Below are positions 16,089 to 24,568 of a DNA stretch of 39,632 nt, piece after piece; within the stretch, counting starts at the first letter, position 1; each line of letters begins with the position of its first letter. Origin of the DNA: an uncultured Emergencia sp. Its GTDB lineage: Bacteria; Bacillota; Clostridia; Peptostreptococcales; Anaerovoracaceae. The notes beneath the pieces were generated by a model. The model had not been told where the DNA came from, ran no database searches, and saw nothing but the letters and a program-made list of their open reading frames with translations. The stretch lies in the NCBI GenBank assembly GCA_904420065.1, contig CAJFTU010000015.1:1-39632 (forward strand), given 5' to 3'. The position numbers were made by a program, and so were the translations under genes.

Positions 16089-16433
16089 ATGAATATCTTA
16101 GATTCAGTTGCACAGGATTATTTGAAGAAAGATGTCCCTGCATTTAACGTGGGCGATACAGTTAAAGTACACGTTAAAATCAAAGAAGGCAACAGAGAAA
16201 GAATCCAGATCTTTGAAGGTTTTGTTCTGAAGAGACAGAACGGCGGTATCGCGGAGACTTTCACTGTCAGAAGAATTGCTTCCGGCGTAGGCGTAGAGAA
16301 AACGTTCCCTGTTCATTCACCTTGGGTCGAGAAGATCGAAGTGGTCAGAAGAGGAGATGTCAGAAGAGCCAGACTCCACTATATGCGTGGAAGAACCGGA
16401 AAAGCGGCAAAAATTAAGAGTTTGGAAAAATAA
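16089..16433 (+). CDS. rplS: 50S ribosomal protein L19
   Basis: A 114-residue L19 protein, the normal length, with the family pattern [34 protein letters not shown] and the closing [23 protein letters not shown]. It sits at the 30S-50S interface. The ATG at 16089 is preceded by AAGGAGG about 10 bases upstream. The frame is open further upstream, but that part is the leader RNA and is not coding. A terminator follows at once; rbgA and rnhB come next, as in B. subtilis. Confidence 0.97.
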   Translation: MNILDSVAQDYLKKDVPAFNVGDTVKVHVKIKEGNRERIQIFEGFVLKRQNGGIAETFTVRRIASGVGVEKTFPVHSPWVEKIEVVRRGDVRRARLHYMRGRTGKAAKIKSLEK

Positions 16434-16440
16434 GTATGGA

Positions 16441-16464
16441 AAGGAAGCGCAAGCTTCCTTTTTT
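16441..16464 (+). terminator. terminator after rplS
   Basis: AAGGAAGC (16441-16448) pairs with GCTTCCTT (16453-16460) around GCAA, followed by a run of T. Confidence 0.87.
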
Positions 16465-16581
16465 GTATACATAATCCTTTTAAGGGATCACTTGTGAGAG
16501 ATTAACGGAAAAGGCTTTCTTTACCCGGGTCAGTAGTGTTATACTAAAGGGAAAGAATTGACGACAGGAGTCAGGATATAT

Positions 16582-17427
16582 ATGATCGAGAGTATAAACT
16601 GGTATCCCGGTCACATGAAGAAGACCCGGGAGCTTATTCAGGAAAACCTTAAAATGGTGGATATGGTCATCGAAGTGATCGACGCCAGAATACCGGTTTC
16701 CAGCAGGAATCCCATCATCGACGAGATAGTGGGAGAAAAGCGGCGATTGATCGTCCTCAATAAAAGCGATCTGTCGGACAGGAAAGAAAACGAAAAGTGG
16801 ACGGATTTCTTCTCTGAACAGGGAAATTTGACTCTGGCGATGAACTGCATGAGCGGTGAAGGTGTGAAACAGCTGTATAATCTGCTGAAAAGAGAACAGG
16901 AAAGAAAAAACCGAGACCAGCTGCGCAAGAAAAATTTGCGTCTGATGATCGTAGGAGTGCCTAACGTAGGCAAGTCGTCTCTGATCAACCGGATGACCGG
17001 AAAGAAAAGCGCCCAGACGGGCAACCGTCCCGGTGTGACCAGGGGAAAGCAGTGGCTTTCTCTGGAAAACAACATGCAGCTTTTAGATACCCCCGGCATA
17101 CTCTGGCCCAAGTTTGAGGATCCAAAGACAGGGCTTTATCTTGCGTTTTGCGGTTCGATTAAAGATGAGATTCTGGACACGGAGACACTGGCACTGGAGC
17201 TGATAGGCGTACTTCAGGAGGAGTATCCGGAGCTGCTGTCAGAACGGTACAAGCTGGGTGAAGTTTCAGAAACGCCTCTCATGACTATGGAAGCCATCGC
17301 CGAAAAACGAGGGTTTATTCGTCCGGGAAAACGTATCGACTATGAACGGTGCGCACGGACCATCCTGGATGAATTTCGCGGCGGAAAAATCGGCAGGATC
17401 ACTTTGGAAAAACTGTCCGACAGGTAG
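16582..17427 (+). CDS. rbgA: ribosome biogenesis GTPase RbgA (YlqF)
   Basis: A 281-residue circularly permuted GTPase, matching B. subtilis RbgA (282). The order is G4 first (NKSD, 60-63), then G5-like NCMSGEG, G1 GVPNVGKSS (125-133), G2 Thr153 and G3 DTPG (169-172), followed by a helical RNA-binding tail. The N-terminal INWYPGHM is a hallmark. RbgA helps late assembly of the 50S subunit. The ATG at 16582 has AGGAG about 12 bases upstream; a TTG at 16558 would add eight residues not typical of the family. A TATACT at about 16541 might be a promoter, but its -35 is poor. Confidence 0.96.
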   Translation: MIESINWYPGHMKKTRELIQENLKMVDMVIEVIDARIPVSSRNPIIDEIVGEKRRLIVLNKSDLSDRKENEKWTDFFSEQGNLTLAMNCMSGEGVKQLYNLLKREQERKNRDQLRKKNLRLMIVGVPNVGKSSLINRMTGKKSAQTGNRPGVTRGKQWLSLENNMQLLDTPGILWPKFEDPKTGLYLAFCGSIKDEILDTETLALELIGVLQEEYPELLSERYKLGEVSETPLMTMEAIAEKRGFIRPGKRIDYERCARTILDEFRGGKIGRITLEKLSDR

Positions 17428-17455
17428 AAGAAAGACGGGAAGCGAAAAAAACGAG

Positions 17456-18121
17456 ATGAAAAAAGCGGAACGAGAAGAAAAGCTGAAGGTCAGGCTGGAG
17501 GAACTAAAGGAATGCGAGAGAGGACTGCGCAGCGAGGGGTTTTTCTGCATAGCCGGTGTAGACGAAGTGGGAAGAGGTCCTCTGGCCGGACCGGTAGTAG
17601 CGGCGGCAGTAGTGCTGCCGGATGATTTTGACATTCTGGGAGTTGATGATTCTAAAAAGCTTTCAGAGAAAAAAAGAGAGCGGCTTTACGGGGAAATTTT
17701 AGAGGCAGCGGTATGCTACGGGATCGGTCAGCGGGACAACGAGGTGATCGATCAGATCAATATCCTAAAGGCGACAAAAGAAGCTATGGCTGAAGCCATA
17801 GAAATGGCTGACGCCATGTGCCTTGAACGAACCGGAAACTCTATAGATTTTGTTCTGTTTGACGCGGTGGAAATCGACGGGGTGAAGAAGCCTCAGCGAT
17901 CTCTGATCAAAGGAGACAGCAAAGCTATTTCTATCGCGGCCGCATCGATTGTGGCAAAGGTTACAAGAGACCGTCAGATGATTGAATTTGATCGAGTCTA
18001 TCCCGGTTACGGTTTTGCGAGCAATAAGGGATATGGAACAAAGGCTCACTATGAAGGCCTGAGAGAACGGGGCATAACCCCGATTCACCGAAGGAGCTTT
18101 TTAAAAAATTTTGAGGTATGA
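17456..18121 (+). CDS. rnhB: ribonuclease HII
   Basis: A 221-residue RNase HII that nicks RNA in RNA-DNA hybrids and removes single ribonucleotides. The four acidic catalytic residues are present: Asp36 and Glu37 in GVDEVGRGPLAG, Asp136 in FVLFDAVEI and Asp154 in KGDSKAISIAAASIVAK. The ATG at 17456 gives a normal N-terminus, but its ribosome site (GACGGGA) is weak, so translation may be coupled to rbgA, whose stop lies 28 bases upstream. The rplS-rbgA-rnhB order is conserved in Firmicutes. Confidence 0.96.
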   Translation: MKKAEREEKLKVRLEELKECERGLRSEGFFCIAGVDEVGRGPLAGPVVAAAVVLPDDFDILGVDDSKKLSEKKRERLYGEILEAAVCYGIGQRDNEVIDQINILKATKEAMAEAIEMADAMCLERTGNSIDFVLFDAVEIDGVKKPQRSLIKGDSKAISIAAASIVAKVTRDRQMIEFDRVYPGYGFASNKGYGTKAHYEGLRERGITPIHRRSFLKNFEV

Positions 18122-18162
18122 TACAGAGCAGTTTCGGCTGAGAGGAAGAAAGGAGCAAAAAA

Positions 18163-19839
18163 ATGGAAATTAAAAGCGATATTCAGATTGCCCAGGAAAC
18201 AGAGATGGCGGATATCCGCGAAATCGCTGCTGCGGCAGGCATAGAAGAAAAATATCTTGAACCGTACGGAAGATATAAGGCGAAAGTTGACTACAATCTC
18301 CTTGAAGAGAAAAAGGATAAGCCTGACGGTAAATTGATTCTGGTTACGGCGATTTCCCCTACGCCTGCGGGGGAAGGGAAGACGACCACATCAGTAGGCC
18401 TGGCAGACGCTCTTCACCAGATGGGCGTAAAGGTAATGGCTGCGCTGAGAGAACCGTCATTAGGGCCGGTTTTCGGCATCAAGGGCGGAGCTGCCGGAGG
18501 CGGCTATGCGCAGGTGGTTCCGATGGAAGACATCAATTTGCATTTCACCGGAGATTTCCACGCTATCGGTGCGGCAAACAATCTGATTGCCGCCATGCTG
18601 GACAACCATATTCAGCAGGGAAACGCTCTAAACATTGATCCAAGGCGGATTACCTGGAAGAGGGCGGTGGATATGAACGATCGGCAGCTGCGTTCCATTG
18701 TGTGCGGACTGGGAGGAAAGGCCAACGGCGTTCCCCGCGAAGACGGCTTCGAAATCACTGTTGCCAGCGAGGTGATGGCGATCATGTGTCTGGCAAAGGA
18801 TATCGACGATTTAAAGGAGAAGCTGGCCAGCATCATCGTAGGCTATACTTATGAAAACAAACCGGTTACCGTCAGAGACCTCAAAGCCCAGGGCGCTGCT
18901 GCGGCTCTTCTCAAGGATGCGCTGAAGCCGAATCTGGTACAGACACTTGAAAAAACACCGGCATTTGTACACTGCGGGCCTTTCGCCAACATCGCTCACG
19001 GCTGCAATTCCATCATGGCTACGAAGATGGCGCTGAAACTGGCCGATTATGTGGTTACCGAGGCTGGTTTTGCAGCGGATCTGGGAGCGGAAAAGTTTGT
19101 GGATATCAAGTGCCGCAAAGCCGGTTTAAAACCGTCCGCCTGTGTAATTGTGGCAACAGTCAAAGCGCTGAAATACCACGGAGGCGTGAAAAAAGAGGAC
19201 TTAGCCCAGGAAAACCTGGAGGCTTTGGAAAAGGGACTGCCGAATCTGCTTCAGCACGTGGAAAATGTGACGCAGCATTTCGGACTTCCGGCGGTGGTAG
19301 CTATCAATGAATTTCCGACAGATACCGAAGCGGAAATCAAATTGGTTGAAGAAAAGTGCAGAGAGCTGGGCGTTAATGTGGTTCTGAGCCAGGTTTGGGG
19401 TAAAGGCGGTAAAGGCGGACTGGAGCTGGCTGAAGAGGTTATGCGGCTCTGCCAGTGCGAGAATCACTTTGATTTCGTCTATCCGCTGAATATCTCAATC
19501 AGAGAGAAGATCGAGATGATCGCGAAGAAAATTTATCGCGCTGACGGTGTGGTTTTTGAAAGCAATGCGCAGAAACAGCTTGCGCAGCTGGAAGCGCTGG
19601 GCTTTAACGATGTTCCGGTCTGCATGGCCAAGACCCAGTTCAGCTTTTCCGATGATCCGTCTCTCTTAGGCGCGCCGAGAGGATTCCAGATTACCGTGAC
19701 GGATTTGAAGATCGACGCGGGAGCTGGTTTTATCGTAGCCAGAACCGGCAATATCATGACCATGCCGGGGCTTCCTAAGGTACCTGCGGCAGAAAAGATC
19801 GACGTAGATAATACGGGACGAATTACAGGATTATTTTAA
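18163..19839 (+). CDS. fhs: formate-tetrahydrofolate ligase
   Basis: A 558-residue enzyme that makes 10-formyl-tetrahydrofolate from formate, ATP and tetrahydrofolate. The P-loop TPAGEGKTT (67-75), the [22 protein letters not shown] region split over about 103-125 and the C-terminal [12 protein letters not shown] are all diagnostic. Length is normal. AGGAG lies 8 bases before the ATG. It begins a run of folate one-carbon genes (fchA and folD follow). These genes serve acetogens, purine-fermenting and glycine-using anaerobes, and purine synthesis in others; no other Wood-Ljungdahl gene is in the window, so acetogenesis is not shown. Confidence 0.97.
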   Translation: MEIKSDIQIAQETEMADIREIAAAAGIEEKYLEPYGRYKAKVDYNLLEEKKDKPDGKLILVTAISPTPAGEGKTTTSVGLADALHQMGVKVMAALREPSLGPVFGIKGGAAGGGYAQVVPMEDINLHFTGDFHAIGAANNLIAAMLDNHIQQGNALNIDPRRITWKRAVDMNDRQLRSIVCGLGGKANGVPREDGFEITVASEVMAIMCLAKDIDDLKEKLASIIVGYTYENKPVTVRDLKAQGAAAALLKDALKPNLVQTLEKTPAFVHCGPFANIAHGCNSIMATKMALKLADYVVTEAGFAADLGAEKFVDIKCRKAGLKPSACVIVATVKALKYHGGVKKEDLAQENLEALEKGLPNLLQHVENVTQHFGLPAVVAINEFPTDTEAEIKLVEEKCRELGVNVVLSQVWGKGGKGGLELAEEVMRLCQCENHFDFVYPLNISIREKIEMIAKKIYRADGVVFESNAQKQLAQLEALGFNDVPVCMAKTQFSFSDDPSLLGAPRGFQITVTDLKIDAGAGFIVARTGNIMTMPGLPKVPAAEKIDVDNTGRITGLF

Positions 19840-19856
19840 CAGATATTGAGAATAAG

Positions 19857-19917
19857 CGGGACGGGTATGCTGACGGATGGATTTAACCCATCTTTCGGTC
19901 TTTCCGTTCCGATTTTT
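19857..19917 (+). terminator. terminator-like long hairpin after fhs
   Basis: CGGGACGG (19857-19864) pairs with CCGTTCCG (19904-19911, one wobble), and inside it GATGG (19876-19880) pairs with CCATC (19888-19892). A TTTTT run follows at 19913-19917. It lies before the nucleotidyltransferase gene. Confidence 0.6.
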
Positions 19918-19958
19918 GTGTGTTGTTCGGGAAATTTTTCGAAGGGAGGCTGAACGTT

Positions 19959-20612
19959 TTGATCGATATGGAAAAGTGGCTTCAGCTGTTTACAGAACAG
20001 ATGGACAGGTACTTTGGAGACAGGCTCGTTTTCATCGGCCTGCAGGGAAGTTACGCAAGGGGCGAGGCCGGTGAAGGAAGCGATATCGATACAGTGGTGA
20101 TCTTCGATCATCTGGACGGTGAGGATTTAGAGCGGTATCGACAGGCCGTCGATGAGCTTCCCCATAGGGAACTCCTCTGCGGTTTTGTCAGCGGTATCGA
20201 GGAATTGGAGCATTGGAACCGATCGGAACTGCTTCAGTTTTATTTCGATACGACGCCGATCAGAGGAAGTCTGGAAAGTCTCAGACCGCTTATTCGCGCC
20301 GAAGATGCCCGAAGGGCGGTGCACAGCGGAGCCTGCGGTATTTATCACGGCTGTCTGCACAACTTCCTTCATGAAAGGAGCGAAGAGATCTTGCGTGGGC
20401 TGTACAAGGAGGCAAGATTTGTTCTGCAGGCCTTGCTTTTTTGCAGAACCGGCCGTTATGTGAGAACAAAAGCGGAAATGGCAGCTATGACGGAGGAGCT
20501 CGAAAAGGCGATTGCAACCGCCGCCGATTTTTCCGGTGATCAGTTTGCGCAATTGTCTGAACAGTTGCTGAAGTGGGCGAAAAAGCTGATTTGTGAATAC
20601 GCCGAGGTATAG
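19959..20612 (+). CDS. nucleotidyltransferase-domain protein
   Basis: A 217-residue protein with an N-terminal Pol-beta-type nucleotidyltransferase fold: GSYARGEAGEGSDID followed by VVIFD matches the GS...DxD metal-binding motif. The second half is helical, like the HEPN- or aminoglycoside-transferase-associated tails. The start is probably TTG at 19959, with GGGAGG 9 bases upstream; ATG at 19968 is too far from that site. It may transfer a nucleotide to a small molecule, RNA or protein; the substrate is unknown. It lies between fhs and fchA with no clear metabolic link. Confidence 0.75.
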   Translation: MIDMEKWLQLFTEQMDRYFGDRLVFIGLQGSYARGEAGEGSDIDTVVIFDHLDGEDLERYRQAVDELPHRELLCGFVSGIEELEHWNRSELLQFYFDTTPIRGSLESLRPLIRAEDARRAVHSGACGIYHGCLHNFLHERSEEILRGLYKEARFVLQALLFCRTGRYVRTKAEMAAMTEELEKAIATAADFSGDQFAQLSEQLLKWAKKLICEYAEV

Positions 20613-20711
20613 ACGAAGGAGCTGCGTTTTGCGCGGCTTTGCAGCGGCGTCTTTTGGGCCGATTTGGCGAAGAGATTTTGATAAAAGACTGAATAGAAGG
20701 AGAAAAAAATT

Positions 20712-21338
20712 ATGAATTTTACAGATAAAAGTTGTCGGGATTTTGTCGGCGCGTTATCCGGCAAAGACCCTGTACCGGGCGGAGGCGGCGCTTCGGCGCT
20801 GGTAGGCTCCCTGGCCGCGGCTCTGGGTAATATGGTGGGCAGTTTGACCGTAGGAAAGAAAAAATACGCCGACGTTGAAGAGGATATGAAAGCGCTGATG
20901 CAGAAAACCGAAAAGCTTCAGGAGGAACTGCTATCGTTGGTAGAAGAAGATGCAAAAGCTTTTGCACCTCTGTCCAGGGCGTATGGAATGCCGAAGGACA
21001 CGGAAGAAGAAAGGGCCGAAAAGGAGAGAGTGATGGAAGCGGCCTTGAAGGAGGCCTCGAGAGTACCGCTGCAGATTATGCGAAAATGCTGTCAGGTCAT
21101 CGAACTGCAGAAAGAGTTTGCGGAAAAGGGGAGCCGGCTTGCCGTCAGCGATGCCGGTGTAGGGGTGATCTTTGCCAAAGCTGCGCTGCAGGGCGCAGCA
21201 CTCAACGTATTCATCAATACGAAATCGATAAAGGATCGAAAATTCGCAGAAGAGAGCGAGCGGGAAGCCGATGAGATGCTGCAGGATTACACGATAAAAG
21301 CGGATTACGTCTACGCTTTGGTCTACAGTCAGCTGTGA
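20712..21338 (+). CDS. fchA: cyclodeaminase/cyclohydrolase family protein (FchA-like)
   Basis: A 208-residue protein of the formiminotransferase-cyclodeaminase C-terminal family. The N-terminal CRDFVGALSGKDPVPGGG and the glycine-rich GGGGASALVGSLAAALGNMV are diagnostic. In clostridia FchA converts methenyl-tetrahydrofolate to formyl-tetrahydrofolate or removes ammonia from formimino-tetrahydrofolate. AAGGAG lies 9 bases upstream of the ATG. folD follows 21 bases later. With fhs and folD it completes formyl to methenyl to methylene conversion, though FolD may itself supply the cyclohydrolase step. Confidence 0.9.
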   Translation: MNFTDKSCRDFVGALSGKDPVPGGGGASALVGSLAAALGNMVGSLTVGKKKYADVEEDMKALMQKTEKLQEELLSLVEEDAKAFAPLSRAYGMPKDTEEERAEKERVMEAALKEASRVPLQIMRKCCQVIELQKEFAEKGSRLAVSDAGVGVIFAKAALQGAALNVFINTKSIKDRKFAEESEREADEMLQDYTIKADYVYALVYSQL

Positions 21339-21359
21339 AAGTAACAGAGGGGGAAGCTT

Positions 21360-22214
21360 ATGGAAAAGTTATTGAAAGGCAAGATTGTCGCCGATAAGAT
21401 CAATGAAGAGATACTGAGCCGCCTGCCGGCGCTGTATGAAAAGGGCATCGTTCCCACATTGGCTATTGTCAGAGTGGGAGAGAATCCCGGCGATATCGCC
21501 TACGAAAACGGCGCGGTGAAAAAAGCCAAGAGTCTCGGACTGCAGACGGAGAAGTTTATCTGCCCGGCGGATATGGAAACCGAGGATTTAATTGCTGTGA
21601 TTCGATCCATTAATGAAAATAAAAACATTCACGGCATACTGCTTCTGCAGCCTCTTCCGGACCATATCGACGGCGAAAGGGTCAGAAATTCACTGGCCTG
21701 GGAAAAAGATCTGGACTGCATTTCCGACCGGGCGCTGGGAAACCTTTTCGTGGGCGCGGAAGGCTTTGCTCCGTGTACTGCGGAGAGCTGTCTGGAAATA
21801 TTGAAGTTTTACGATATCGCCGTGGAAGGAAAGAAAGTCGTGGTCATCGGCAGGAGTATGGTGATCGGAAAGCCGGTGGCGCTGATGCTCTTGAGCGCTA
21901 ACGGCACCGTTACGGTCTGCCACACCAGAACAAAGAAAGAGGATTTGATCCGTTGCTGCCTGGACGCGGACATTCTTGTAGTTGCAGCGGGATGCAGGAA
22001 TACTCTGACTGCAGAGATGGTCCGCAGCGGTCAGACGGTCATCGATGTGGGCATCAATTTTGATGAAGAAAGAAAGATGCAGGGAGACGCCGACTTTGAA
22101 GGAATAAGTCAGATTGTGGATCACATTACACCTGTACCCGGCGGTGTGGGCAGCGCGACCACCAGCGTACTGATGAGGCATTTGGTCGAGGCTGCCGAAA
22201 GAGAAAAGAATTAA
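21360..22214 (+). CDS. folD: methylenetetrahydrofolate dehydrogenase/cyclohydrolase FolD
   Basis: A 284-residue bifunctional folate enzyme. Family motifs are ILLLQPLPDHI, the GRSMVIGKPVALMLL dinucleotide-binding stretch, TVTVCHTRT and the closing PVPGGVGSATTSVLMRH. In the active-site helix the sequence is YENGAVKK (Tyr48, Lys54, Lys55) where common FolD has YxxxK; a YxxGAxK version occurs in strict anaerobes as I recall. A strong GAGGGGG precedes the ATG. It probably shares a transcript with fchA. Confidence 0.95.
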   Translation: MEKLLKGKIVADKINEEILSRLPALYEKGIVPTLAIVRVGENPGDIAYENGAVKKAKSLGLQTEKFICPADMETEDLIAVIRSINENKNIHGILLLQPLPDHIDGERVRNSLAWEKDLDCISDRALGNLFVGAEGFAPCTAESCLEILKFYDIAVEGKKVVVIGRSMVIGKPVALMLLSANGTVTVCHTRTKKEDLIRCCLDADILVVAAGCRNTLTAEMVRSGQTVIDVGINFDEERKMQGDADFEGISQIVDHITPVPGGVGSATTSVLMRHLVEAAEREKN

Positions 22215-22232
22215 AATGTATTGATATTCATA

Positions 22233-22261
22233 TTGATGAAAAAATATTTATATGGTAGAAT
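22233..22261 (+). promoter_or_regulatory. sigma-A promoter of the DHFR-like gene
   Basis: TTGATG (22233-22238), 17 bases, TAGAAT (22256-22261). The region is AT-rich, and the start of transcription would be near 22268, giving a leader of only about 24 bases. Confidence 0.68.
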
Positions 22262-22291
22262 AACGTCAGGATGAAAAATTGGAGGGCGAAA

Positions 22292-22825
22292 ATGAAGAGA
22301 AAAGTAATTTTGTATATGTCAGTCAGTCTTGACGGATACATTGCCGATAAAGCGGGAAAAACCGGCTGGCTGGGCGGTGAAAGCGAATTCTACCAGGGCG
22401 ATTACGGACGCAGCGGTTTTCTGTCCATCGTAGATACAGTGATCATGGGAATGGATACCTACAAGATTCTGAAGGAAAAATACAGTCAAAAGACCTGGCC
22501 GTATCAAGACATGCTCACCTATGTAATCACCCATAGACCGGAAACGGATACGGAGGAAGTTCACTTTGTCGATTCCAGAATGAGCACCTTCATTCAGAAG
22601 CTGCAGCAGGAAGAGGGCGGAAACATATGGGTTTACGGCGGAGCAGATATAGCTAACCAGCTGATCAGAGAAAATCTGATCGACGAATATCATCTCACCA
22701 TTATGCCGATCATCTTAGGCAGCGGAACCAGATTGTTCGGCGACGGCAACAAGGAGATCAAACTGCATTTGATAAAGAATACAGAAAAAAACGGTGTTAT
22801 AGATTGTCTGTATGAACGGGTGTAA
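22292..22825 (+). CDS. dihydrofolate reductase family (RibD C-terminal type) protein
   Basis: A 177-residue protein of the RibD-C/DHFR-like fold. Visible features are MSVSLDGYIADKAGKTGWL at the N-terminus, the VIMGMDTYKIL segment, WVYGGADIANQLI and TIMPIILGSGTRLF. Members are NADPH-dependent reductases of pterin- or pyrimidine-like substrates, and most are uncharacterised. The ATG at 22292 has GGAGG 6 bases upstream; an ATG at 22271 lacks a site. It has its own promoter and terminator. The position after folD suggests a link to folates, but that is only inference. Confidence 0.85.
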   Translation: MKRKVILYMSVSLDGYIADKAGKTGWLGGESEFYQGDYGRSGFLSIVDTVIMGMDTYKILKEKYSQKTWPYQDMLTYVITHRPETDTEEVHFVDSRMSTFIQKLQQEEGGNIWVYGGADIANQLIRENLIDEYHLTIMPIILGSGTRLFGDGNKEIKLHLIKNTEKNGVIDCLYERV

Positions 22826-22848
22826 CACGTTAAAAAATTGAAAAGTAG

Positions 22849-22879
22849 AAACCCCCTCTGCCGCACAGAGGGGGTTTTG
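22849..22879 (+). terminator. terminator after the DHFR-like gene
   Basis: AACCCCCTCTG (22850-22860) pairs with CAGAGGGGGTT (22866-22876) around CCGCA, then TT. It is strong and GC-rich. Confidence 0.88.
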
Positions 22880-22883
22880 CGAA

Positions 22884-22914
22884 AGAGAAACCACGCGTAC
22901 GGCGCGTGATCTCT
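22884..22914 (-). terminator. terminator of the GNAT gene (minus strand)
   Basis: On the minus strand AGAGA-CACGCG pairs with CGCGTG-TCTCT (22914-22884), starting one base after the GNAT stop codon. A short T-run follows. Confidence 0.65.
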
Positions 22915-23385
22915 TTATTTCTCATGTGATGGAGGAACATCTTTCTCCATAATATAATTGATTAACGCTATACCCTGACGATAAACCTGCTGTTCCTTTA
23001 CGACGCGGTATCCGCGGTGTTCAAAGAATGGCCTTGCTGTGATTGAAGCGTGGGTAATGATTTTTTCGCTTTCCGCGTTTTTTTCCAGGGCATCGCAGAT
23101 CGCCGAAGCGATGCCTTTTCCCTGATAATCCTTGTGAACGTACAGCCTGTCCAGATAGCCGGTTTTATCCATATCGCCGAAACCGACGATATGATCGCCT
23201 TCGATGGCGATCAGGGAACGGTGAGACGAAAGAGAACGATCCCATGCAGATAGATCCACGCGGCCGGTGGCCCAGGCGCTGAGCTGTTCTTCCGTGTAAT
23301 CCCTCTTATTGACTTGGTGAACGGTTTCATAGAAGAGCTTTGCCAGGCTTTCACAGTCGGCGGATTGATATCTGCGAAGTATCAT
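22915..23385 (-). CDS. GNAT family acetyltransferase
   Basis: A 156-residue acetyltransferase. The acetyl-CoA motif is YVHKDYQGKGIASAICDALE (about 85-104), preceded by GFGDMDKTGYLDRL and followed by ARPFFEHRGY near residues 120-130. These fit the YafP-like group. AAAGGAGG lies about 6 bases before the ATG at 23385. It follows the DHHW gene by 20 bases on the same strand and may be the last gene of that operon, though its role there is not evident. Confidence 0.87.
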   Translation of the reverse strand: MILRRYQSADCESLAKLFYETVHQVNKRDYTEEQLSAWATGRVDLSAWDRSLSSHRSLIAIEGDHIVGFGDMDKTGYLDRLYVHKDYQGKGIASAICDALEKNAESEKIITHASITARPFFEHRGYRVVKEQQVYRQGIALINYIMEKDVPPSHEK

Positions 23386-23405
23386 GAGAAATCCTCCTTT
23401 TTCAT

Positions 23406-24551
23406 TTATGCGTCGAGCATCATTTCGAGGGAATTGTCCTCGAAGAACGTGTTGGCGTTGTACAGGAACAGTACCTGTGTGATCTCCTCGGCCTCGATAA
23501 TGTCATCGATGTTATCGAAGAAATAGCGTGGATCTACGACAACGATTTCACGAAAGTTCTGTGAGAGAAACGGAATCATGCTGTTTGCATAGGAATCCTT
23601 GATGAGCAGAAGCTTTTCTGAGGACTTTGAAGGGGTCTTTATCGTATACATCGGATGATTGCTGCCGCCAAAGACCGTGTAGGCGTCCTTGGTTTCCAGA
23701 TTATTCAGCTGATAGAATTCTGTTGTTTTCTTTTTTGTATCAGAATAGTAAATTACGGAGTTCCTGTAGTCTTTGTCCTTGTTAGGCATATATATGGTGA
23801 TGCTGTCGTTTTTTCCGTTTACAAAGCCGCTCTTTGAAGCCAGGGTACCACGGAAATCGTTTTTTACTACATATCTTTTATAGCTGACATTGTCAGAAAG
23901 CTTCATCACCTTAGAAAGTTGTTTATATGCGAGAAAGGCTCCGTCGGTAGTCCAGTGATGGTCTGTACGATAATAAATCTGCGTATCGTCTGCGTGGGCG
24001 GTCAATGTATCGCGCACATCCACCGGCGTATACCCCTGCTTCTCTATGCTTTTGTAAAATTGATCGATGTACTTGTCCTGATCTGCGGTACGTACTGTTG
24101 CCGGCAGCTTATCCTCAAGTATGTTGGCTGCATTAGGCGACAGCAAAAAGTACATCTTTAGCTTTTTATGCTGTTTTTTGAATTTTTCCAGACCTGAAAG
24201 CGTATTTTTCATAAAGCTGTCACTCGGTTCGGTCAGCCCTTCCATGAGATAGTTATCTTTACATTTATATACGCCGTTGGCTTCCAGCTTTCCTAAGGTC
24301 ACGTCAGAAGATGCCTTTATCTTAATAAAAGTGTTCCGGAGAAGAAACTGATCGTTAGCATAATTTTCTAACTTTTTCTCAAGGCGTCCTTCCATGTAAG
24401 AGGAAAGGGAAAAACCGGGATTTTCCTGCAGGACCCGGTTTTCTTCCTCGGAAAAGCTTTTGTCGGGGAGGAAGAGATTGGCGAGAAATACTGCTGTCAA
24501 TATGAAAATAAAGCAGAGTCCAAGAATTGATGCCATAGCTTTCTTGTTCAT
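23406..24551 (-). CDS. DHHW family protein (extracytoplasmic partner of MBOAT)
   Basis: A 381-residue protein with an N-terminal membrane anchor or signal (7-29) and an extracytoplasmic SGNH-like domain related to AlgJ/AlgX. The motif DHHW stands at 197-200 (YYRTDHHWTTDGAF), and LLLIKDSYANSM near residue 325 provides the serine segment. Such proteins act with an MBOAT membrane transferase to move acetyl groups to a polysaccharide or other surface polymer. AAGGAGG precedes the ATG. The MBOAT gene lies 17 bases upstream in the same operon. The polymer acceptor is unknown. Confidence 0.9.
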   Translation of the reverse strand: MNKKAMASILGLCFIFILTAVFLANLFLPDKSFSEEENRVLQENPGFSLSSYMEGRLEKKLENYANDQFLLRNTFIKIKASSDVTLGKLEANGVYKCKDNYLMEGLTEPSDSFMKNTLSGLEKFKKQHKKLKMYFLLSPNAANILEDKLPATVRTADQDKYIDQFYKSIEKQGYTPVDVRDTLTAHADDTQIYYRTDHHWTTDGAFLAYKQLSKVMKLSDNVSYKRYVVKNDFRGTLASKSGFVNGKNDSITIYMPNKDKDYRNSVIYYSDTKKKTTEFYQLNNLETKDAYTVFGGSNHPMYTIKTPSKSSEKLLLIKDSYANSMIPFLSQNFREIVVVDPRYFFDNIDDIIEAEEITQVLFLYNANTFFEDNSLEMMLDA

Positions 24552-24568
24552 GAGTACCTCCTTGCCGA

